Assembly: GCA_020848905.1 (NCBI GenBank)
Contig: JADLHG010000019.1
Location: forward strand, 1-64,000
Origin: Deltaproteobacteria bacterium
GTDB lineage: Bacteria > Myxococcota_A > Polyangia > GCA-2747355 > JADLHG01
DNA length: 64,000 bases
Direction: 5' to 3'
Shown here: positions 36,945-46,312 of the stretch, piece after piece
Layout of the letters: each line of letters begins with the position of its first letter
How positions within the stretch are numbered: position 1 is the first letter of the stretch
Position numbers and translations under genes: made by a program
The notes under the pieces: generated by a model
Told to the model about the DNA's origin: nothing
The model's input: the letters and a program-made list of their open reading frames with translations, nothing else
Database searches by the model: none

Positions 36945-37835
36945 ATGATTCGCCCCCTCGCCCGCACGCTCGCCCTGCTCGGCCTCGGACTGCTCTACGC
37001 AGCGCCCGCTGAGGCCGCGCCCACCATGACCGTCGTATTCTCGAAACAGCCGATCAAGAGCCCCAAGCCCGAAGGTGCGGGAGGAACGACCACCTTCGAG
37101 GCCGGTGACCCGATCTACGCCCGGATCTACACGACCAGCGGCCAGAGCATCCTCAGCCATCAGAACATCAAGGGGAACCCGGTCGGCTTCTCCCTCTCCG
37201 TGGACGGCAACCGCATCAACTACTACGCGCTCGAGCTGACCAAGGAGGAGCTCGGCCGTCCCTTCGCCGACCTGCACCTCTTCCCGAAGGCCGGCACACC
37301 GCCGCAGATGGTCCAGACGCAGACCAAGAAGCGTGCGGTGCTGGCCGAGGTGCTGACCTCGCAGCTCTCCGAGGGGACCCACGAGGTGGCCGTGGACATG
37401 GGCAACTGGGGGAAGTCCACCTTCAAGATCACCCTCGGTGCCGACGGCAAGGACAAGCTCGAGAAGCTGGCGAAGGCCGCCGAGGCCTCGACGATGGGGA
37501 CCGAGACCCTTCCCAAGCCCGCCATGCGCAACAAGGCGCTCGAGGGGAAGATGCTCGGCCTGGCGAAGAAGTCCTCTCACCTCTCCAAGGACAAGATCCT
37601 GAGCGTGGTGATCACCGACGGCTGGACGGTCGAGCACCACAAGGTGACGGGGAAGCCGATCGAGAAGAACATCTTTGCGGCGGTGGCGCAGCAGGAGAGC
37701 GCCGACAAGTGCTACTACCAGACCATCCGCTTCACGCAGCCGCACCTGGGCGGCGGCCGCTACGGCGCGCTGGCCGTGGGAGGCGTGGGCCTCGGCACGA
37801 AGAAGTATCTGGCCTGCAAGAACGCCCGTCGCTGA
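36945..37835 (+). CDS. exported protein of unknown function
   Basis: Protein of 296 residues with a clear signal peptide (TLALLGLGLLYAAPAEAAP). The mature part reads as beta-rich: TTFEAGDPIYARIYTTSGQS, FSLSVDGNRINYYALELTKE, GTHEVAVDMGNWGKSTFKITL, and a helical KLEKLAKAAEASTMG. The C-terminal TIRFTQPHLGGGRYGALAVG and a final Cys-containing YLACKNARR are notable; Cys residues are otherwise few. No family recognised. A good AAGGAG precedes the ATG. Its start region is shared with the divergent MFS-spermidine synthase gene. Confidence 0.75.
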   Translation: MIRPLARTLALLGLGLLYAAPAEAAPTMTVVFSKQPIKSPKPEGAGGTTTFEAGDPIYARIYTTSGQSILSHQNIKGNPVGFSLSVDGNRINYYALELTKEELGRPFADLHLFPKAGTPPQMVQTQTKKRAVLAEVLTSQLSEGTHEVAVDMGNWGKSTFKITLGADGKDKLEKLAKAAEASTMGTETLPKPAMRNKALEGKMLGLAKKSSHLSKDKILSVVITDGWTVEHHKVTGKPIEKNIFAAVAQQESADKCYYQTIRFTQPHLGGGRYGALAVGGVGLGTKKYLACKNARR

Positions 37836-37914
37836 CGCGCGCTGTCCCCGGGACCCCCGGGGCCGCTAGCCGTCGTCGTCCAGGGCTCTCCGCCGAGAGC
37901 GCCCGCAGATGCGC

Positions 37915-37920
37915 TACCAT
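37915..37920 (+). promoter_or_regulatory. -10 element for a leaderless yihY-like message
   Basis: TACCAT ends seven bases before the ATG at 37928; no Shine-Dalgarno is seen. The -35 region is weak. Confidence 0.35.
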
Positions 37921-37927
37921 GGCCGCA

Positions 37928-39325
37928 ATGACCACCTCCACGACGCACAAGGGCCCGACCGCCCTCGATCACCTCCGCAGGCTCTGGGACCCGGTGCAGC
38001 TACAGCTCTGGCTGCGCGAGAGCCGCGGCCAGCACGGCGCGGCGATCTACGGGCGACGGCAGCTCGCGATCTTCTTGCTCACCGTGCGGCGGCTGCGCGA
38101 CGACGAGATCTCGCGGCAGGCGGCCGCCCTGACCTACTACACGCTCCTCTCGCTCGTCCCGCTCCTCGCCGTGGGCTTCGCCCTCTTCAAGGCCTTCGGC
38201 GGCCTGCGCGCGCTCGAGGGCCCCTTGCGCCAGTTCGTGGTCGACAACCTCGCTCCGGCGCAGCAGGCCGAGGTGGGGCTCTGGCTCGATCGCTTCCTCA
38301 CCAGCATCAACGCCGGGGCCATCGCGGGGGTCGGCGTGCTGATCCTCTTCTACTCGGCCGTGGGACTGCTCTCGAGCGTGGAGCAGTCCTTCAACCGCAT
38401 CTGGGGCATCCAGCGCGTGCGCGCGCTGCCCATCCGCTTCGCCATCTACTGGTGCCTGATCACGCTCGCGCCGCCGCTCATCGGCGTGTCGCTCTCCATC
38501 TCGGCCCAGCTCCAGCGCTCGTCCTTCGTCACCGCCGTGACCCACTGGCTCCCCTTCGGCCTCGGACGCTGGCTCGTCTCGGGGGCCGGGCTCGTCTCCG
38601 TCTGCCTGGCCTACTTCCTCATCTTCCTCATCGTGCCGAACATTCGCGTGCGCTGGCGCAGCGCCCTCGTCGGCGGCCTCGTAGCCGGGCTGCTCTGGAG
38701 CGGCTGCAAGGTGCTCTTCGTCTGGGCCTCCGCCGGCTCGGCCAAGCAGAGCGCCGTCTACGGCGCGCTGAGCGCCCTGCCGCTCCTCATCCTCTGGCTC
38801 TACTACAGCTGGGTCATCACCCTCTTCGGCGTGACCTTCACCTTCGCCAACCAGATGATCAACAGCGACGCGCCGCTCCAGCCCTACGGCGTCACGCCCA
38901 CCGCCGCCTTCCGCGAGCAGCTCCTCGTGCGGCTGACCGTCGAGGTGGCCGACGACTTCGCCGCCGGCAAGCCCGCCCCCACCGCCGCCGAGCTCGCCGA
39001 CCGCGCCGGAACCATGCTGTCGGTGGTGCTGCCGGCCCTCGACCTGCTGGTGGAACAGCACGTCCTGACGGAGGTGCAGCCCGAAGGCTACGTGCTCGCG
39101 CGAGCCGCCGAGACGCTCCACCTCGAGGACGTGGTGCGCGTGGCTCGCGAACGCGCGGGCACTCCGCTCGAGCTCGGCGCCCCCCGCGAAGGAGCCGTCT
39201 CCGAGGCGCACAGGCTGCTCGGCGAGGCGGACGCCGCCCGCTACGCGGCGCTCGGAGCGGCGGATCTCGCGCACCTCACGGTGTCGCAGCAGAAGCCCGG
39301 CGAGCCGCCGACGCGCGGCGCGTGA
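37928..39325 (+). CDS. YihY/BrkB family membrane protein
   Basis: Protein of 465 residues of the YihY (UPF0761, formerly RNase BN) family. After an N-terminal cytoplasmic part come six helices: RQAAALTYYTLLSLVPLLAV (the family hallmark), LFYSAVGLLSSVEQSFNRIWG, FAIYWCLITLAPPLIGVSL, the VSVCLAYFLIFLIVPN block, ALVGGLVAGLLWSGCKVLF, and ALSALPLLILWLYYSWVITL. The C-terminal 150 residues look like a winged-helix domain (AFREQLLVRLTVEVADDFAA, LVEQHVLTEVQPEGYVLA), common in longer members. Biological role is uncertain; it is not an RNase. An ATG three codons upstream is possible but would fall in the -10 region. Confidence 0.88.
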   Translation: MTTSTTHKGPTALDHLRRLWDPVQLQLWLRESRGQHGAAIYGRRQLAIFLLTVRRLRDDEISRQAAALTYYTLLSLVPLLAVGFALFKAFGGLRALEGPLRQFVVDNLAPAQQAEVGLWLDRFLTSINAGAIAGVGVLILFYSAVGLLSSVEQSFNRIWGIQRVRALPIRFAIYWCLITLAPPLIGVSLSISAQLQRSSFVTAVTHWLPFGLGRWLVSGAGLVSVCLAYFLIFLIVPNIRVRWRSALVGGLVAGLLWSGCKVLFVWASAGSAKQSAVYGALSALPLLILWLYYSWVITLFGVTFTFANQMINSDAPLQPYGVTPTAAFREQLLVRLTVEVADDFAAGKPAPTAAELADRAGTMLSVVLPALDLLVEQHVLTEVQPEGYVLARAAETLHLEDVVRVARERAGTPLELGAPREGAVSEAHRLLGEADAARYAALGAADLAHLTVSQQKPGEPPTRGA

Positions 39326-39392
39326 GGACCTTCGTAGACGGAGGGGAGGAAGAACGAGGGTCAGCAGACCGCCGACCCTCGACGAGCAGGCG

Positions 39393-41147
39393 CTACTTGC
39401 AGCACTTCATGGTCTTGCCGCCCACGTTGTCGCAGGTGCCGAAGTCGACGTGCGACATGGTGGAGGGGCAGGTGGGCCAGAACCAGATCGCATACTCTGC
39501 CGCCACGCAGGTCCCGCCGCGGCTGGCGCAGTTTCCGCCGCTGCCGTTGCTGCCACTCGGCGGATTGCCACCGGCGGGCGGGTTGCCGCCGGGGCCGGTG
39601 CTCGGAGCCGGCGCGGTGCAGCTCGCCACGTTGGAGCCGACGCACCCCGTGGCCTCGCTCCAGTACTGCTTGGGCTGGAAGCACACGCAGCGGCCGTTGT
39701 AGCTGTCCTTGGCCGTTCCCTGCCCGCAGACGTGCAGGTTGTCGGTCCGGCACTTCTCGTAGGCCGCATCCTCGGCCGGGCAGCGCGACGGCGCGCAGGG
39801 GCAATTGGTCCACACGCCACCGGTGTAGATGCACTTGCCGAAAGCCGTCTGGCCGAGCGGGTCGCACTGCTGCGCGGTCGGCTGGTCCGTGGACCAGTCG
39901 CTGGAGTTCATCGGGATGGTCATCACGGCCGCCTGCAGCTCGCGCATGTCCTGCGGTCCGGAGACGACGAACTTCTGGAGCTGCGAATCCTGGTAGAGCA
40001 CGTTCACCCACTTGCCGCAGTCCACCTTGCTGTCGAGGACGCGGGTCGTGGTGTCGGCGAGGTCGTTGGTGTAGCCGACCTGGCAGCCGCCCTGCACGCG
40101 GCAGTGGCGCTTGGTCTGCGCGGGGAGCGTGCTCGGAACCTGGACCTGCGAGCGGGCCAGGTCGGGGCGGAAGGCCCACTGCCCGTAGCCCGCGCCGATG
40201 TCGAGGAAGAGGAACTCGTTGCCCGCCGGGCCCTGGTTGGCCCACGACACGGCGTAGCGGTAAGCGCCGCCGCCGAGGCTCTTGCGCACGTAGGCCGGGA
40301 TGACCTTGCCGTAGGTCGCCTGCTCCTGCACCGTCATGGTGAAGTTGTTGCCGGGGGCCGAGAAATCGAAGGAGCGGTACACGGGGCAGTTCGTGCCCTG
40401 GCACTCGACCCACTGAACCCAGCTCGCGCCCACCGAGCTACCGGGCGGCGTGTAGGGCGGAATGATCGGCTGCGGCGTCGGCTGCGAAGGCCCGAAGGTG
40501 CAGGCGCCGTTCTCGATGCGCGCCCCCTTCGGGCAGCAGTACGACCAGGCCCCGTTACCAACCGGGCAGTTCGTGGCGCCGCTGATGAAGCCGGTGGAGC
40601 AGCTCAGCCCCGGTCCCCCGAGGAGCGAATCGCAGGTCGCCGTGGCGGGCGCAGGAGCGACGGCTCCCGCGACGCAGCGGCCGGCCGGAGCGAGTCCCGT
40701 CTGATTCGCCACGCAGAAGCACCAGTTCGCGTCGCGGTTCCCGCAGCACTCGTTCTCGTAGCAGAAGTACGGGTCGCGGCAGGTGTGCTTCACGAAGCCG
40801 GCCGAGTCCAGCACGCAACCGTTGGCCTGCGCGGGAGGCGGCACGTAGGCCGGAGCCACCGGGGTCCCTTGCGGAGCCCAGGCGGGGATCGTCTGACCGA
40901 CGCAGTTCCCGTCGCAGAGCTTGGACCAGATCGCGTTGTAGGCGCAGTAGCCGCCCGGCTCGCGCGACGGATTGGCATCCCACGCCGGGGCGGCGCAGGT
41001 GCAGCCGCTCCCCTTGATCACACAGGGGTAGGTCGACGTGTCCATGCGCCGTCGGGTCAGCTCCCCCGTCGCCTCGAACGCCGCGTCTCCGCAGCCGCTC
41101 GCCCAGCCCAGCACCACCACCATCACGATCTTCGCTTGCTTTCGCAT
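39393..41147 (-). CDS. large Cys-rich lipoprotein of unknown function
   Basis: Exported lipoprotein of 584 residues (signal ending LGWASGCGD). Highly Cys-rich (about 35 Cys), with repeating small disulfide modules: CVIKGSGCTCAAPAWD, GFVKHTCRDPYFCYENECCG, NWCFCVANQTGLAPAGRC, GAWSYCCPKG, CPCAPSRCPAEDAAYEKC. A Pro-rich stretch lies near residue 220 and a Gly/Pro/Ser-rich one near 510. The central part (VQWVECQGTNCPVYRSFDFS, SWANQGPAGNEFLFLDIG) appears beta-rich. No family recognised; a surface adhesin- or structural-type role is a guess. A GAGAGG site precedes the ATG. The open frame continues 700 codons further upstream, but that part is a shadow of the TRAP genes. Confidence 0.78.
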   Translation of the reverse strand: MRKQAKIVMVVVLGWASGCGDAAFEATGELTRRRMDTSTYPCVIKGSGCTCAAPAWDANPSREPGGYCAYNAIWSKLCDGNCVGQTIPAWAPQGTPVAPAYVPPPAQANGCVLDSAGFVKHTCRDPYFCYENECCGNRDANWCFCVANQTGLAPAGRCVAGAVAPAPATATCDSLLGGPGLSCSTGFISGATNCPVGNGAWSYCCPKGARIENGACTFGPSQPTPQPIIPPYTPPGSSVGASWVQWVECQGTNCPVYRSFDFSAPGNNFTMTVQEQATYGKVIPAYVRKSLGGGAYRYAVSWANQGPAGNEFLFLDIGAGYGQWAFRPDLARSQVQVPSTLPAQTKRHCRVQGGCQVGYTNDLADTTTRVLDSKVDCGKWVNVLYQDSQLQKFVVSGPQDMRELQAAVMTIPMNSSDWSTDQPTAQQCDPLGQTAFGKCIYTGGVWTNCPCAPSRCPAEDAAYEKCRTDNLHVCGQGTAKDSYNGRCVCFQPKQYWSEATGCVGSNVASCTAPAPSTGPGGNPPAGGNPPSGSNGSGGNCASRGGTCVAAEYAIWFWPTCPSTMSHVDFGTCDNVGGKTMKCCK

Positions 41148-41344
41148 TGTCCTCTCCCGTGCCGGCGGTCGCCGTGAACCGACCTCTATCCCGCCGTTCA
41201 ACGAGCGCCATAGCAATCGAGGTGCCAGTCGGAGGCCCCAACATGTGTCGGAGGATCCGCACACCTGGCCGCAGGGTGGCCACCCGAGAGTCTCCGCGGG
41301 TCGATGGGGCTGACGTCGAATCGGAGAGCGAGGACCGCGGGCCC

Positions 41345-41860
41345 TCAGGGGAGCGACAGCGTCCGGGTGCGCACCACGCGCCCGCGAGCGTCGATGTCCC
41401 GCGCGACGGCGGCCAGGCCGTCGGTCATGGTCACGCGCCAGGCAGCGCCGTGCTTGCTGGCCGAAAGCTCCACCGTCTCCCCGGGAGCCCGCAGGCTGAA
41501 GTCGAAGAGCCGCTGCGCCGCCAGCTGCCAGACGTCCTGCGGCCGCGGGTCGAAGATCACATCGCCCACCCGGTACGAGGCGACCCGGCCGTGGTCGTTG
41601 AACTTGAACCGGATCGGCTGTCCGGCGGGGTTCACGCCGCGAACCATGTCTTCGATCGCCCGCGAGGTCAGGTGCACGCCTCCAGGGGCCGCCTCCGGCA
41701 GCTGCAGCCCGGCGAGGTTTCGCACGACGAAGCGCGCGAGCTCCCGCGCCTCGACTGACGACGCCCGCGAGACGACCCGCCTCGCCGAGGCGGGCTGCCC
41801 CACGGCCAAAAGCGCGAGCGCTCCCGTCCACACGACCACGCGACGGCGCACGAGTCCCAT
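41345..41860 (-). CDS. small exported protein of unknown function
   Basis: Protein of 171 residues with a signal peptide (VVWTGALALLAVGQPASARR). Visible: VEARELARFVVRNLAGLQLP, a helical segment; HLTSRAIEDMVRGVNPAGQP; IRFKFNDHGRVASYRVGDVI; and DIDARGRVVRTRTLSLP at the end, beta-rich. No family recognised. The start is set by a perfect AGGAGG seven or eight bases upstream. Same strand as the Cys-rich lipoprotein, 197 bases further upstream; co-transcription possible. Confidence 0.75.
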   Translation of the reverse strand: MGLVRRRVVVWTGALALLAVGQPASARRVVSRASSVEARELARFVVRNLAGLQLPEAAPGGVHLTSRAIEDMVRGVNPAGQPIRFKFNDHGRVASYRVGDVIFDPRPQDVWQLAAQRLFDFSLRAPGETVELSASKHGAAWRVTMTDGLAAVARDIDARGRVVRTRTLSLP

Positions 41861-42083
41861 GACGCTTACCTCCTCCACACGAACGTGGCTTGCGTCGGGC
41901 CCACTGTGCAAAGGTCATTCCCCCCGCGCCCACGGCCGTAAGCCGCGGAGACTGTTCCTCGGCCACGCGCGTCCGCGTCGGCCCGCGCCGGTGCCTTCGC
42001 CACGGTTCGAGCGGCTCGCGACCGATTTTCGGCGTCCCCGCCCACGAACGCCCCGTCCGCCCTGCGGAAGGCCCCCTCGGCCC

Positions 42084-42113
42084 TTGACGTCCCGCTTTCG
42101 GTCGGCCCATGAT
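42084..42113 (+). promoter_or_regulatory. promoter of the TRAP transporter operon
   Basis: TTGACG and CATGAT are 18 bases apart; the predicted start near 42120 leaves a leader of about 20 bases. Confidence 0.5.
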
Positions 42114-42140
42114 GCGCGCCGCCACCAGCCTGGTTGAACC

Positions 42141-43049
42141 ATGAAACGCGTCGCGACCCTCGCCCTCCTCGGGCTCGCCGGCAGTGCCGGCTGCAGCTTT
42201 CAACGCATGGCCCTCGATCAGACGGCCACCATCCTCAAGAAGGGGATGCCGGCCTTCGAGCGCGAAGGGGACTACGAGCTCGCCGCCGCGGCGCTCCCCC
42301 CCAACGTCAAGATGATCGAAGGCTTCCTTCAGACCGGGCCCGACAGCGAGGACCTGCTGCTCATGGCCGCCCAGGCCTTCACCTCCTACGCCATGGTGGT
42401 CCTCGAGGACCGCTGGGAGTCCGCCGAGGAGGACAGCCCCGCCGCCGAGGAGCTGCGCCTGCGCGCCAAGAACACCTACCTCCGCGGCTACCGCTACGGC
42501 CTGCAGCTCCTCGAGCTGCGCCACCCCGGCATCACCCAGGTCGTCGAGAAGGGGCGCGAGCCGGAGCTGCTGGCGGCGCTCGCGAAGATGGAGCCCGAGG
42601 ACGCGGTGGGCCTTTTCTGGACCGGGATGCCCCTCGGCAGCGCGATCAACCTCGGGCGCGACGACGTGCAGCTCATCTCGCGGCTCCCCAAGGTCAAGGC
42701 CCTCGTCCGGCGCGCGGTCGAGCTCGACGAGGCCTACTACCACGCGGGCAGCCACATGGTGCTCGGCGCGATGAAGGGCAGCACGGCCAAGATGCTCGGG
42801 GGCGAGCCCGAGGAGGCGCGCAAGCACTTCGAGCGCGCGCTCTCGCTCACCGGGCGGCGCTTTCTCCTCATCCACGTGATGTACGCGACGACCCTCGCCG
42901 TGCAGCTCCAGGACAAGGCCCTCTACAAGAAGCTCCTCGACGAGGTCGTGCACGCGGACCTCTCCATCGACCCCGACCAGAAACTCGCGAACGTCGTCGC
43001 CCAGCGCCGGGCCCGCCGGGCCTTGGCCAAGATCGACGAGATGTTCTAG
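42141..43049 (+). CDS. TRAP transporter TatT-type component lipoprotein
   Basis: Lipoprotein of 302 residues (signal GLAGSAGCSFQ) resembling the TatT T-component that accompanies some TRAP transporters: LDQTATILKKGMPAFEREGD, LPPNVKMIEGFLQTGPDSED, a long helical run, FWTGMPLGSAINLGRDDVQL and YHAGSHMVLGAMKGSTAKML. TatT proteins form TPR-like helical trimers that dock to the substrate-binding protein. It opens the four-gene TRAP operon. Known TatT-associated TRAP systems carry hydrophobic or organic-acid ligands; substrate here unknown. Confidence 0.87.
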   Translation: MKRVATLALLGLAGSAGCSFQRMALDQTATILKKGMPAFEREGDYELAAAALPPNVKMIEGFLQTGPDSEDLLLMAAQAFTSYAMVVLEDRWESAEEDSPAAEELRLRAKNTYLRGYRYGLQLLELRHPGITQVVEKGREPELLAALAKMEPEDAVGLFWTGMPLGSAINLGRDDVQLISRLPKVKALVRRAVELDEAYYHAGSHMVLGAMKGSTAKMLGGEPEEARKHFERALSLTGRRFLLIHVMYATTLAVQLQDKALYKKLLDEVVHADLSIDPDQKLANVVAQRRARRALAKIDEMF

Positions 43050-43068
43050 CCGCACTGGGAGAATGATC

Positions 43069-44052
43069 ATGCGCACCCTGTCCCCCCTCGGCGCGACGCT
43101 GGCGCTGTGCCTCGCGCTCGCCCCCGCCGCTCGCGCGGAGACCGAGATCAAGATCGCCACGCTCGCGCCTCGCGGCTCGGTCTGGATGCAGGTCCTGAAC
43201 AAGATGAAGGCCATGGTGGCCCAGCAGACCAAGGGCGAGGTGAAGCTCCACTTCTACCCGGGGCAGGTGCAGGGGGACGAGGTGGACGTGGTGCGCAAGA
43301 TGCGCACGGGGCAGGTCCACGGCGGCGCCTTCACCACCGTCGGGCTCCAGCAGCTCAACCCGAAGGTGCTGGTGCTGCAGATCCCGACCCTCTTCGTGGA
43401 CTACGCCCTGCTCGACCGCGTGCGCGACCAGCTGCGGGCGGAGCTCGAGGCCACCTTCCTCGAGAAGGGCTACGTGCTCCTCGGCTGGGGGGAGATCGGC
43501 AAGATCTACCTCTTCTCCAAGAATAAGATCGGCAGCCTGAAGGAGATCGCGAAGCAGAAGGTCTGGGCCTGGACCGACGACCCGCTCCCCAAGGCCATGC
43601 TGCGCGCGCTCGGCGTCTCGCCGCGGCTCCTCGGCGTGCCGCAGGTCCTCCCCGGGCTGAACACCGGCATCATCGACACGGTCTACACCTCGCCCTACGG
43701 CTGCATGGCCCTGCAGTGGCACACCAAGGTCAAGTACATGCTCGACGCGTCCTTCGGCGTGGCCAACGGCGCCACGGTGATCACCAAGGCCGTCTTCGAC
43801 AAGCTCACCCCCGAGCAGCAGAAGATCCTCAGGACCCTCGCCGACAAGGCCCACCGCGTGCTCATCAAGCGCATCCGCCAGGACAACGACAAGGCGCTCG
43901 AGACCCTCAAGGCCGAGGGGCTCGAGGTGGTGCAGGTCTCCGAGGCGGACAAGCAGGCCTTCCGGAAGGCGGCCACCGCCGTCGGACTCTCCTTCGTGCC
44001 GCGCTACTACCCGAAGGAGCTCTACGACAAGGTGCTCAAGCTGGCCAAGTAG
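43069..44052 (+). CDS. dctP: TRAP transporter substrate-binding protein
   Basis: Periplasmic binding protein of 327 residues with signal peptide (TLALCLALAPAARAE). It opens with IKIATLAPRGSVWMQVLNKM and includes DVVRKMRTGQVHGGAFTTVG, LLGWGEIGKIYLFSKNKIG, VWAWTDDPLPKAMLRALGVS, LNTGIIDTVYTSPYGCMALQ and a C-terminal helical tail, all typical of the DctP/TakP family. I start at the second ATG, since GGAG is seven bases before it; the first ATG would be too close. The Arg that clamps a carboxylate in most DctP proteins is not obvious, so a different ligand is possible. Confidence 0.92.
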   Translation: MRTLSPLGATLALCLALAPAARAETEIKIATLAPRGSVWMQVLNKMKAMVAQQTKGEVKLHFYPGQVQGDEVDVVRKMRTGQVHGGAFTTVGLQQLNPKVLVLQIPTLFVDYALLDRVRDQLRAELEATFLEKGYVLLGWGEIGKIYLFSKNKIGSLKEIAKQKVWAWTDDPLPKAMLRALGVSPRLLGVPQVLPGLNTGIIDTVYTSPYGCMALQWHTKVKYMLDASFGVANGATVITKAVFDKLTPEQQKILRTLADKAHRVLIKRIRQDNDKALETLKAEGLEVVQVSEADKQAFRKAATAVGLSFVPRYYPKELYDKVLKLAK

Positions 44053-44114
44053 TCCCCACGCCTGGAACACCGTTCGGCGTTCCAGCCCGCCCTCCCGCTC
44101 GTCCGAGGTGAACC

Positions 44115-44750
44115 GTGCACCTATTGACCCGGTTGGACCGTGCGCTCGCCAAGACCGAGGAGGTGATCCTCGCGCTCCTCCTCGTGGGCATGGTGCTGCT
44201 CGCCTCGCTCCAGGTGCTGCTGCGCAACGTCTGGGATACGGGCCTCGACTGGGCCGACATCTCGCTGCAGCACCTGACGCTCCTTCTCGGCCTCCTCGGC
44301 GCGGCGATCGCCACGAGCGAAGGCCGCCACCTGAACATCGACCTCTTCTCGCGGGCGCTGAAGGGGCGCGCGCAGTACGGCCTGCGCGTCCTGCTCAACC
44401 TCTTCTCCGTGGTCGCCTGCGGATTTCTCGTGCGCGGCGGCTGGCAGGCCTACCAGGCCACCCTCGGTTCGTGGAAGGACACCATCCCCACCGGCTGGAC
44501 GTCCGGCCGGCAGCTCGGCCAGCAGCTCACGGAAGGGACCTTTCCCCCGTGGCTCGCGCAGCTCGCGCTCCCCATCGGCTTCGGCCTGGTCGGGTTTCAC
44601 TTTTTGCTCCGGCTGGTGCGGGACGCGGGGAGCCTGGTCACCAACCGCCCCTGGGAGCTGAAGGACGAGACGATCCTCGAGGGAGACGACGCGCTCGACG
44701 AGATGGAGCGGCAGGCCGGCGGTGACGGGCACGGAGGGGAGAAGCGATGA
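44115..44750 (+). CDS. dctQ: TRAP transporter small permease
   Basis: Membrane protein of 211 residues with four helices typical of DctQ: VILALLLVGMVLLASLQVLL, DWADISLQHLTLLLGLLGAA, the third near LLNLFSVVACGFLVRGGW, the fourth at ALPIGFGLVGFHFLLRLV. The hydrophilic C-terminal tail (about 35 residues, acidic) is longer than usual. GTG start with GAGGTG upstream. Its TGA overlaps the DctM ATG (ATGA). Confidence 0.9.
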   Translation: MHLLTRLDRALAKTEEVILALLLVGMVLLASLQVLLRNVWDTGLDWADISLQHLTLLLGLLGAAIATSEGRHLNIDLFSRALKGRAQYGLRVLLNLFSVVACGFLVRGGWQAYQATLGSWKDTIPTGWTSGRQLGQQLTEGTFPPWLAQLALPIGFGLVGFHFLLRLVRDAGSLVTNRPWELKDETILEGDDALDEMERQAGGDGHGGEKR

Positions 44751-46312
44751 TCCTGGGCTATCCGCTCCTCGCGCTGTTCGGACTCCTCGGCGCGCCGCTC
44801 TTCCTCGTCATCTCGGGGGTCGCGCTCTACGGCTTTCTCACGCACGGGCGCCCCCCCGCCGACGTGACGGGCGAGATCAGCAAGCTGGTCCAGATGGACA
44901 CGCTGATCACGATCCCCTTCTTCACCTTCGCCGGCTATCTGCTGGCCGAAAGCGGGGCGCCGCGGCGGCTCGTGGCGGTGAGTCGCGCGCTCCTCGGCTG
45001 GATGCCCGGCGGCATGGCCATCGTGGCCCTCTTCGCCTGCGCCTTCTTCACCACCTTCACGGGCGCCTCGGGGATCACCATCGTGGCGCTCGGTGGCCTC
45101 CTCCTGCCGGTGCTCCTGCAGCAGAAGTACCCGCGGGATATCGCGCTCGGCCTCATCACGACGGGCGGCAGCCGCGGCCTCATCTTTCCGCCTAGCCTGC
45201 CGGTCATCGTCTACGGCTACGTGGCCGGCGTGGATATCACGCGCCTCTACATCGCGGGACTCGTGCCGGGCTTCATCGACGTCGGGATCGTGGCCCTCTT
45301 CTGCGTCTACGTCGGGATCAAGTACAAGGTGCCGCGCGTCCCCTTCGACGGGCCCGGGGCCCTCGTCGCCCTCTGGAAGGCCCTCCCCGAGGTGCTGCTG
45401 CCTATCCTGCTCACGATCTTCATCCTGACCGGTATCTTGAAGGTCCCCGAGGCGGCGGCCATGACCGCGCTCTACGTGCTGATCGTGGAGGTGCTGATCT
45501 ACCGCGACGTGCACCCCCTCCGCGACCTGCCGCGCATCACGAAGGAGAGCATGGTCCTCTGCGGCGCGATCCTGGTGATCGTCGGCGCGTCGCTCGGCCT
45601 GACGAACTTCCTCGTCGACCAGGGGATCCCGCAGCTCATCGTGGAGTTCTTCCGCAAGTTCATCACCAGCAAGGTGGTCTTCCTGCTCGCGCTGAACGTG
45701 CTGCTGCTGATCGTCGGCTGCATGATGGACATCTTCTCGGCCATCGTGATCGTCGTGCCGCTCATCATGCCGCTCGCCGCCGACTTCGGCGTGCACCCGA
45801 TCCACCTGGCGATCATCTTCCTCATCAACCTGGAGATCGGCTTCAACACCCCCCCCGTCGGAATGAACCTCTTCATCTCCAGCTTCCGCTTCCGCCAGCC
45901 CATCATGCGGCTCTACAAGGCGGTGCAGATCTATCTCCTCCTGTCGATCGTCGCGCTCGCCGTCATCACCTACGTCGAACCCCTCTCGCTCTTCGGCGTG
46001 CCCAAGGATCAGGCCACGACGCCAAAGGGTGGGCCCGCCGCGACCCCCGCCAAGGGCAAGGCCACGCCCGACAAGGCCGGCAAGCCCGCCGACGGCAAGT
46101 CGACGGACGGCAAGAAGCCCGGCGCGGGGGCCAAGTCCGACGGCCTCTGCGACGAGAAGGTCCCGAACGACCCCGACTGCGACGACTCCGCGATCGATAA
46201 GGAGCTCGACAAGGAGATGGAGTCCGACGGCGGCGTAGGGGGCGTGAGTGGCGGGGCCGACGGAGGCGGGAGCCGGGATGGGGGCGTGGGGGGGAGCGGC
46301 AAATCGGGGTAG
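44747..46312 (+). CDS. dctM: TRAP transporter large permease with a charged C-terminal tail
   Basis: Membrane protein of 521 residues. The first about 415 residues give the DctM fold: ISKLVQMDTLITIPFFTFAG, GWMPGGMAIVALFACAFFTT, FTGASGITIVALGGLLLPVL, GLITTGGSRGLIFPPSLPVI, IFLINLEIGFNTPPVGMNLF, with a conserved GxNTPPVGxN motif. From about residue 420 an unusual tail of roughly 100 residues is low-complexity, rich in Lys, Asp, Gly and Pro, with two Cys in DGLCDEKVPNDPDCDDS. Such a tail is not part of the family and is probably disordered. It is the last gene of the operon. Confidence 0.93.
   Translation: MILGYPLLALFGLLGAPLFLVISGVALYGFLTHGRPPADVTGEISKLVQMDTLITIPFFTFAGYLLAESGAPRRLVAVSRALLGWMPGGMAIVALFACAFFTTFTGASGITIVALGGLLLPVLLQQKYPRDIALGLITTGGSRGLIFPPSLPVIVYGYVAGVDITRLYIAGLVPGFIDVGIVALFCVYVGIKYKVPRVPFDGPGALVALWKALPEVLLPILLTIFILTGILKVPEAAAMTALYVLIVEVLIYRDVHPLRDLPRITKESMVLCGAILVIVGASLGLTNFLVDQGIPQLIVEFFRKFITSKVVFLLALNVLLLIVGCMMDIFSAIVIVVPLIMPLAADFGVHPIHLAIIFLINLEIGFNTPPVGMNLFISSFRFRQPIMRLYKAVQIYLLLSIVALAVITYVEPLSLFGVPKDQATTPKGGPAATPAKGKATPDKAGKPADGKSTDGKKPGAGAKSDGLCDEKVPNDPDCDDSAIDKELDKEMESDGGVGGVSGGADGGGSRDGGVGGSGKSG

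Noticed and set aside
41148-43232. Upstream extension of the Cys-rich lipoprotein frame
   Set aside because: It lies antisense to the TatT and DctP genes; the ribosome binding site and signal peptide place the start at 41147.
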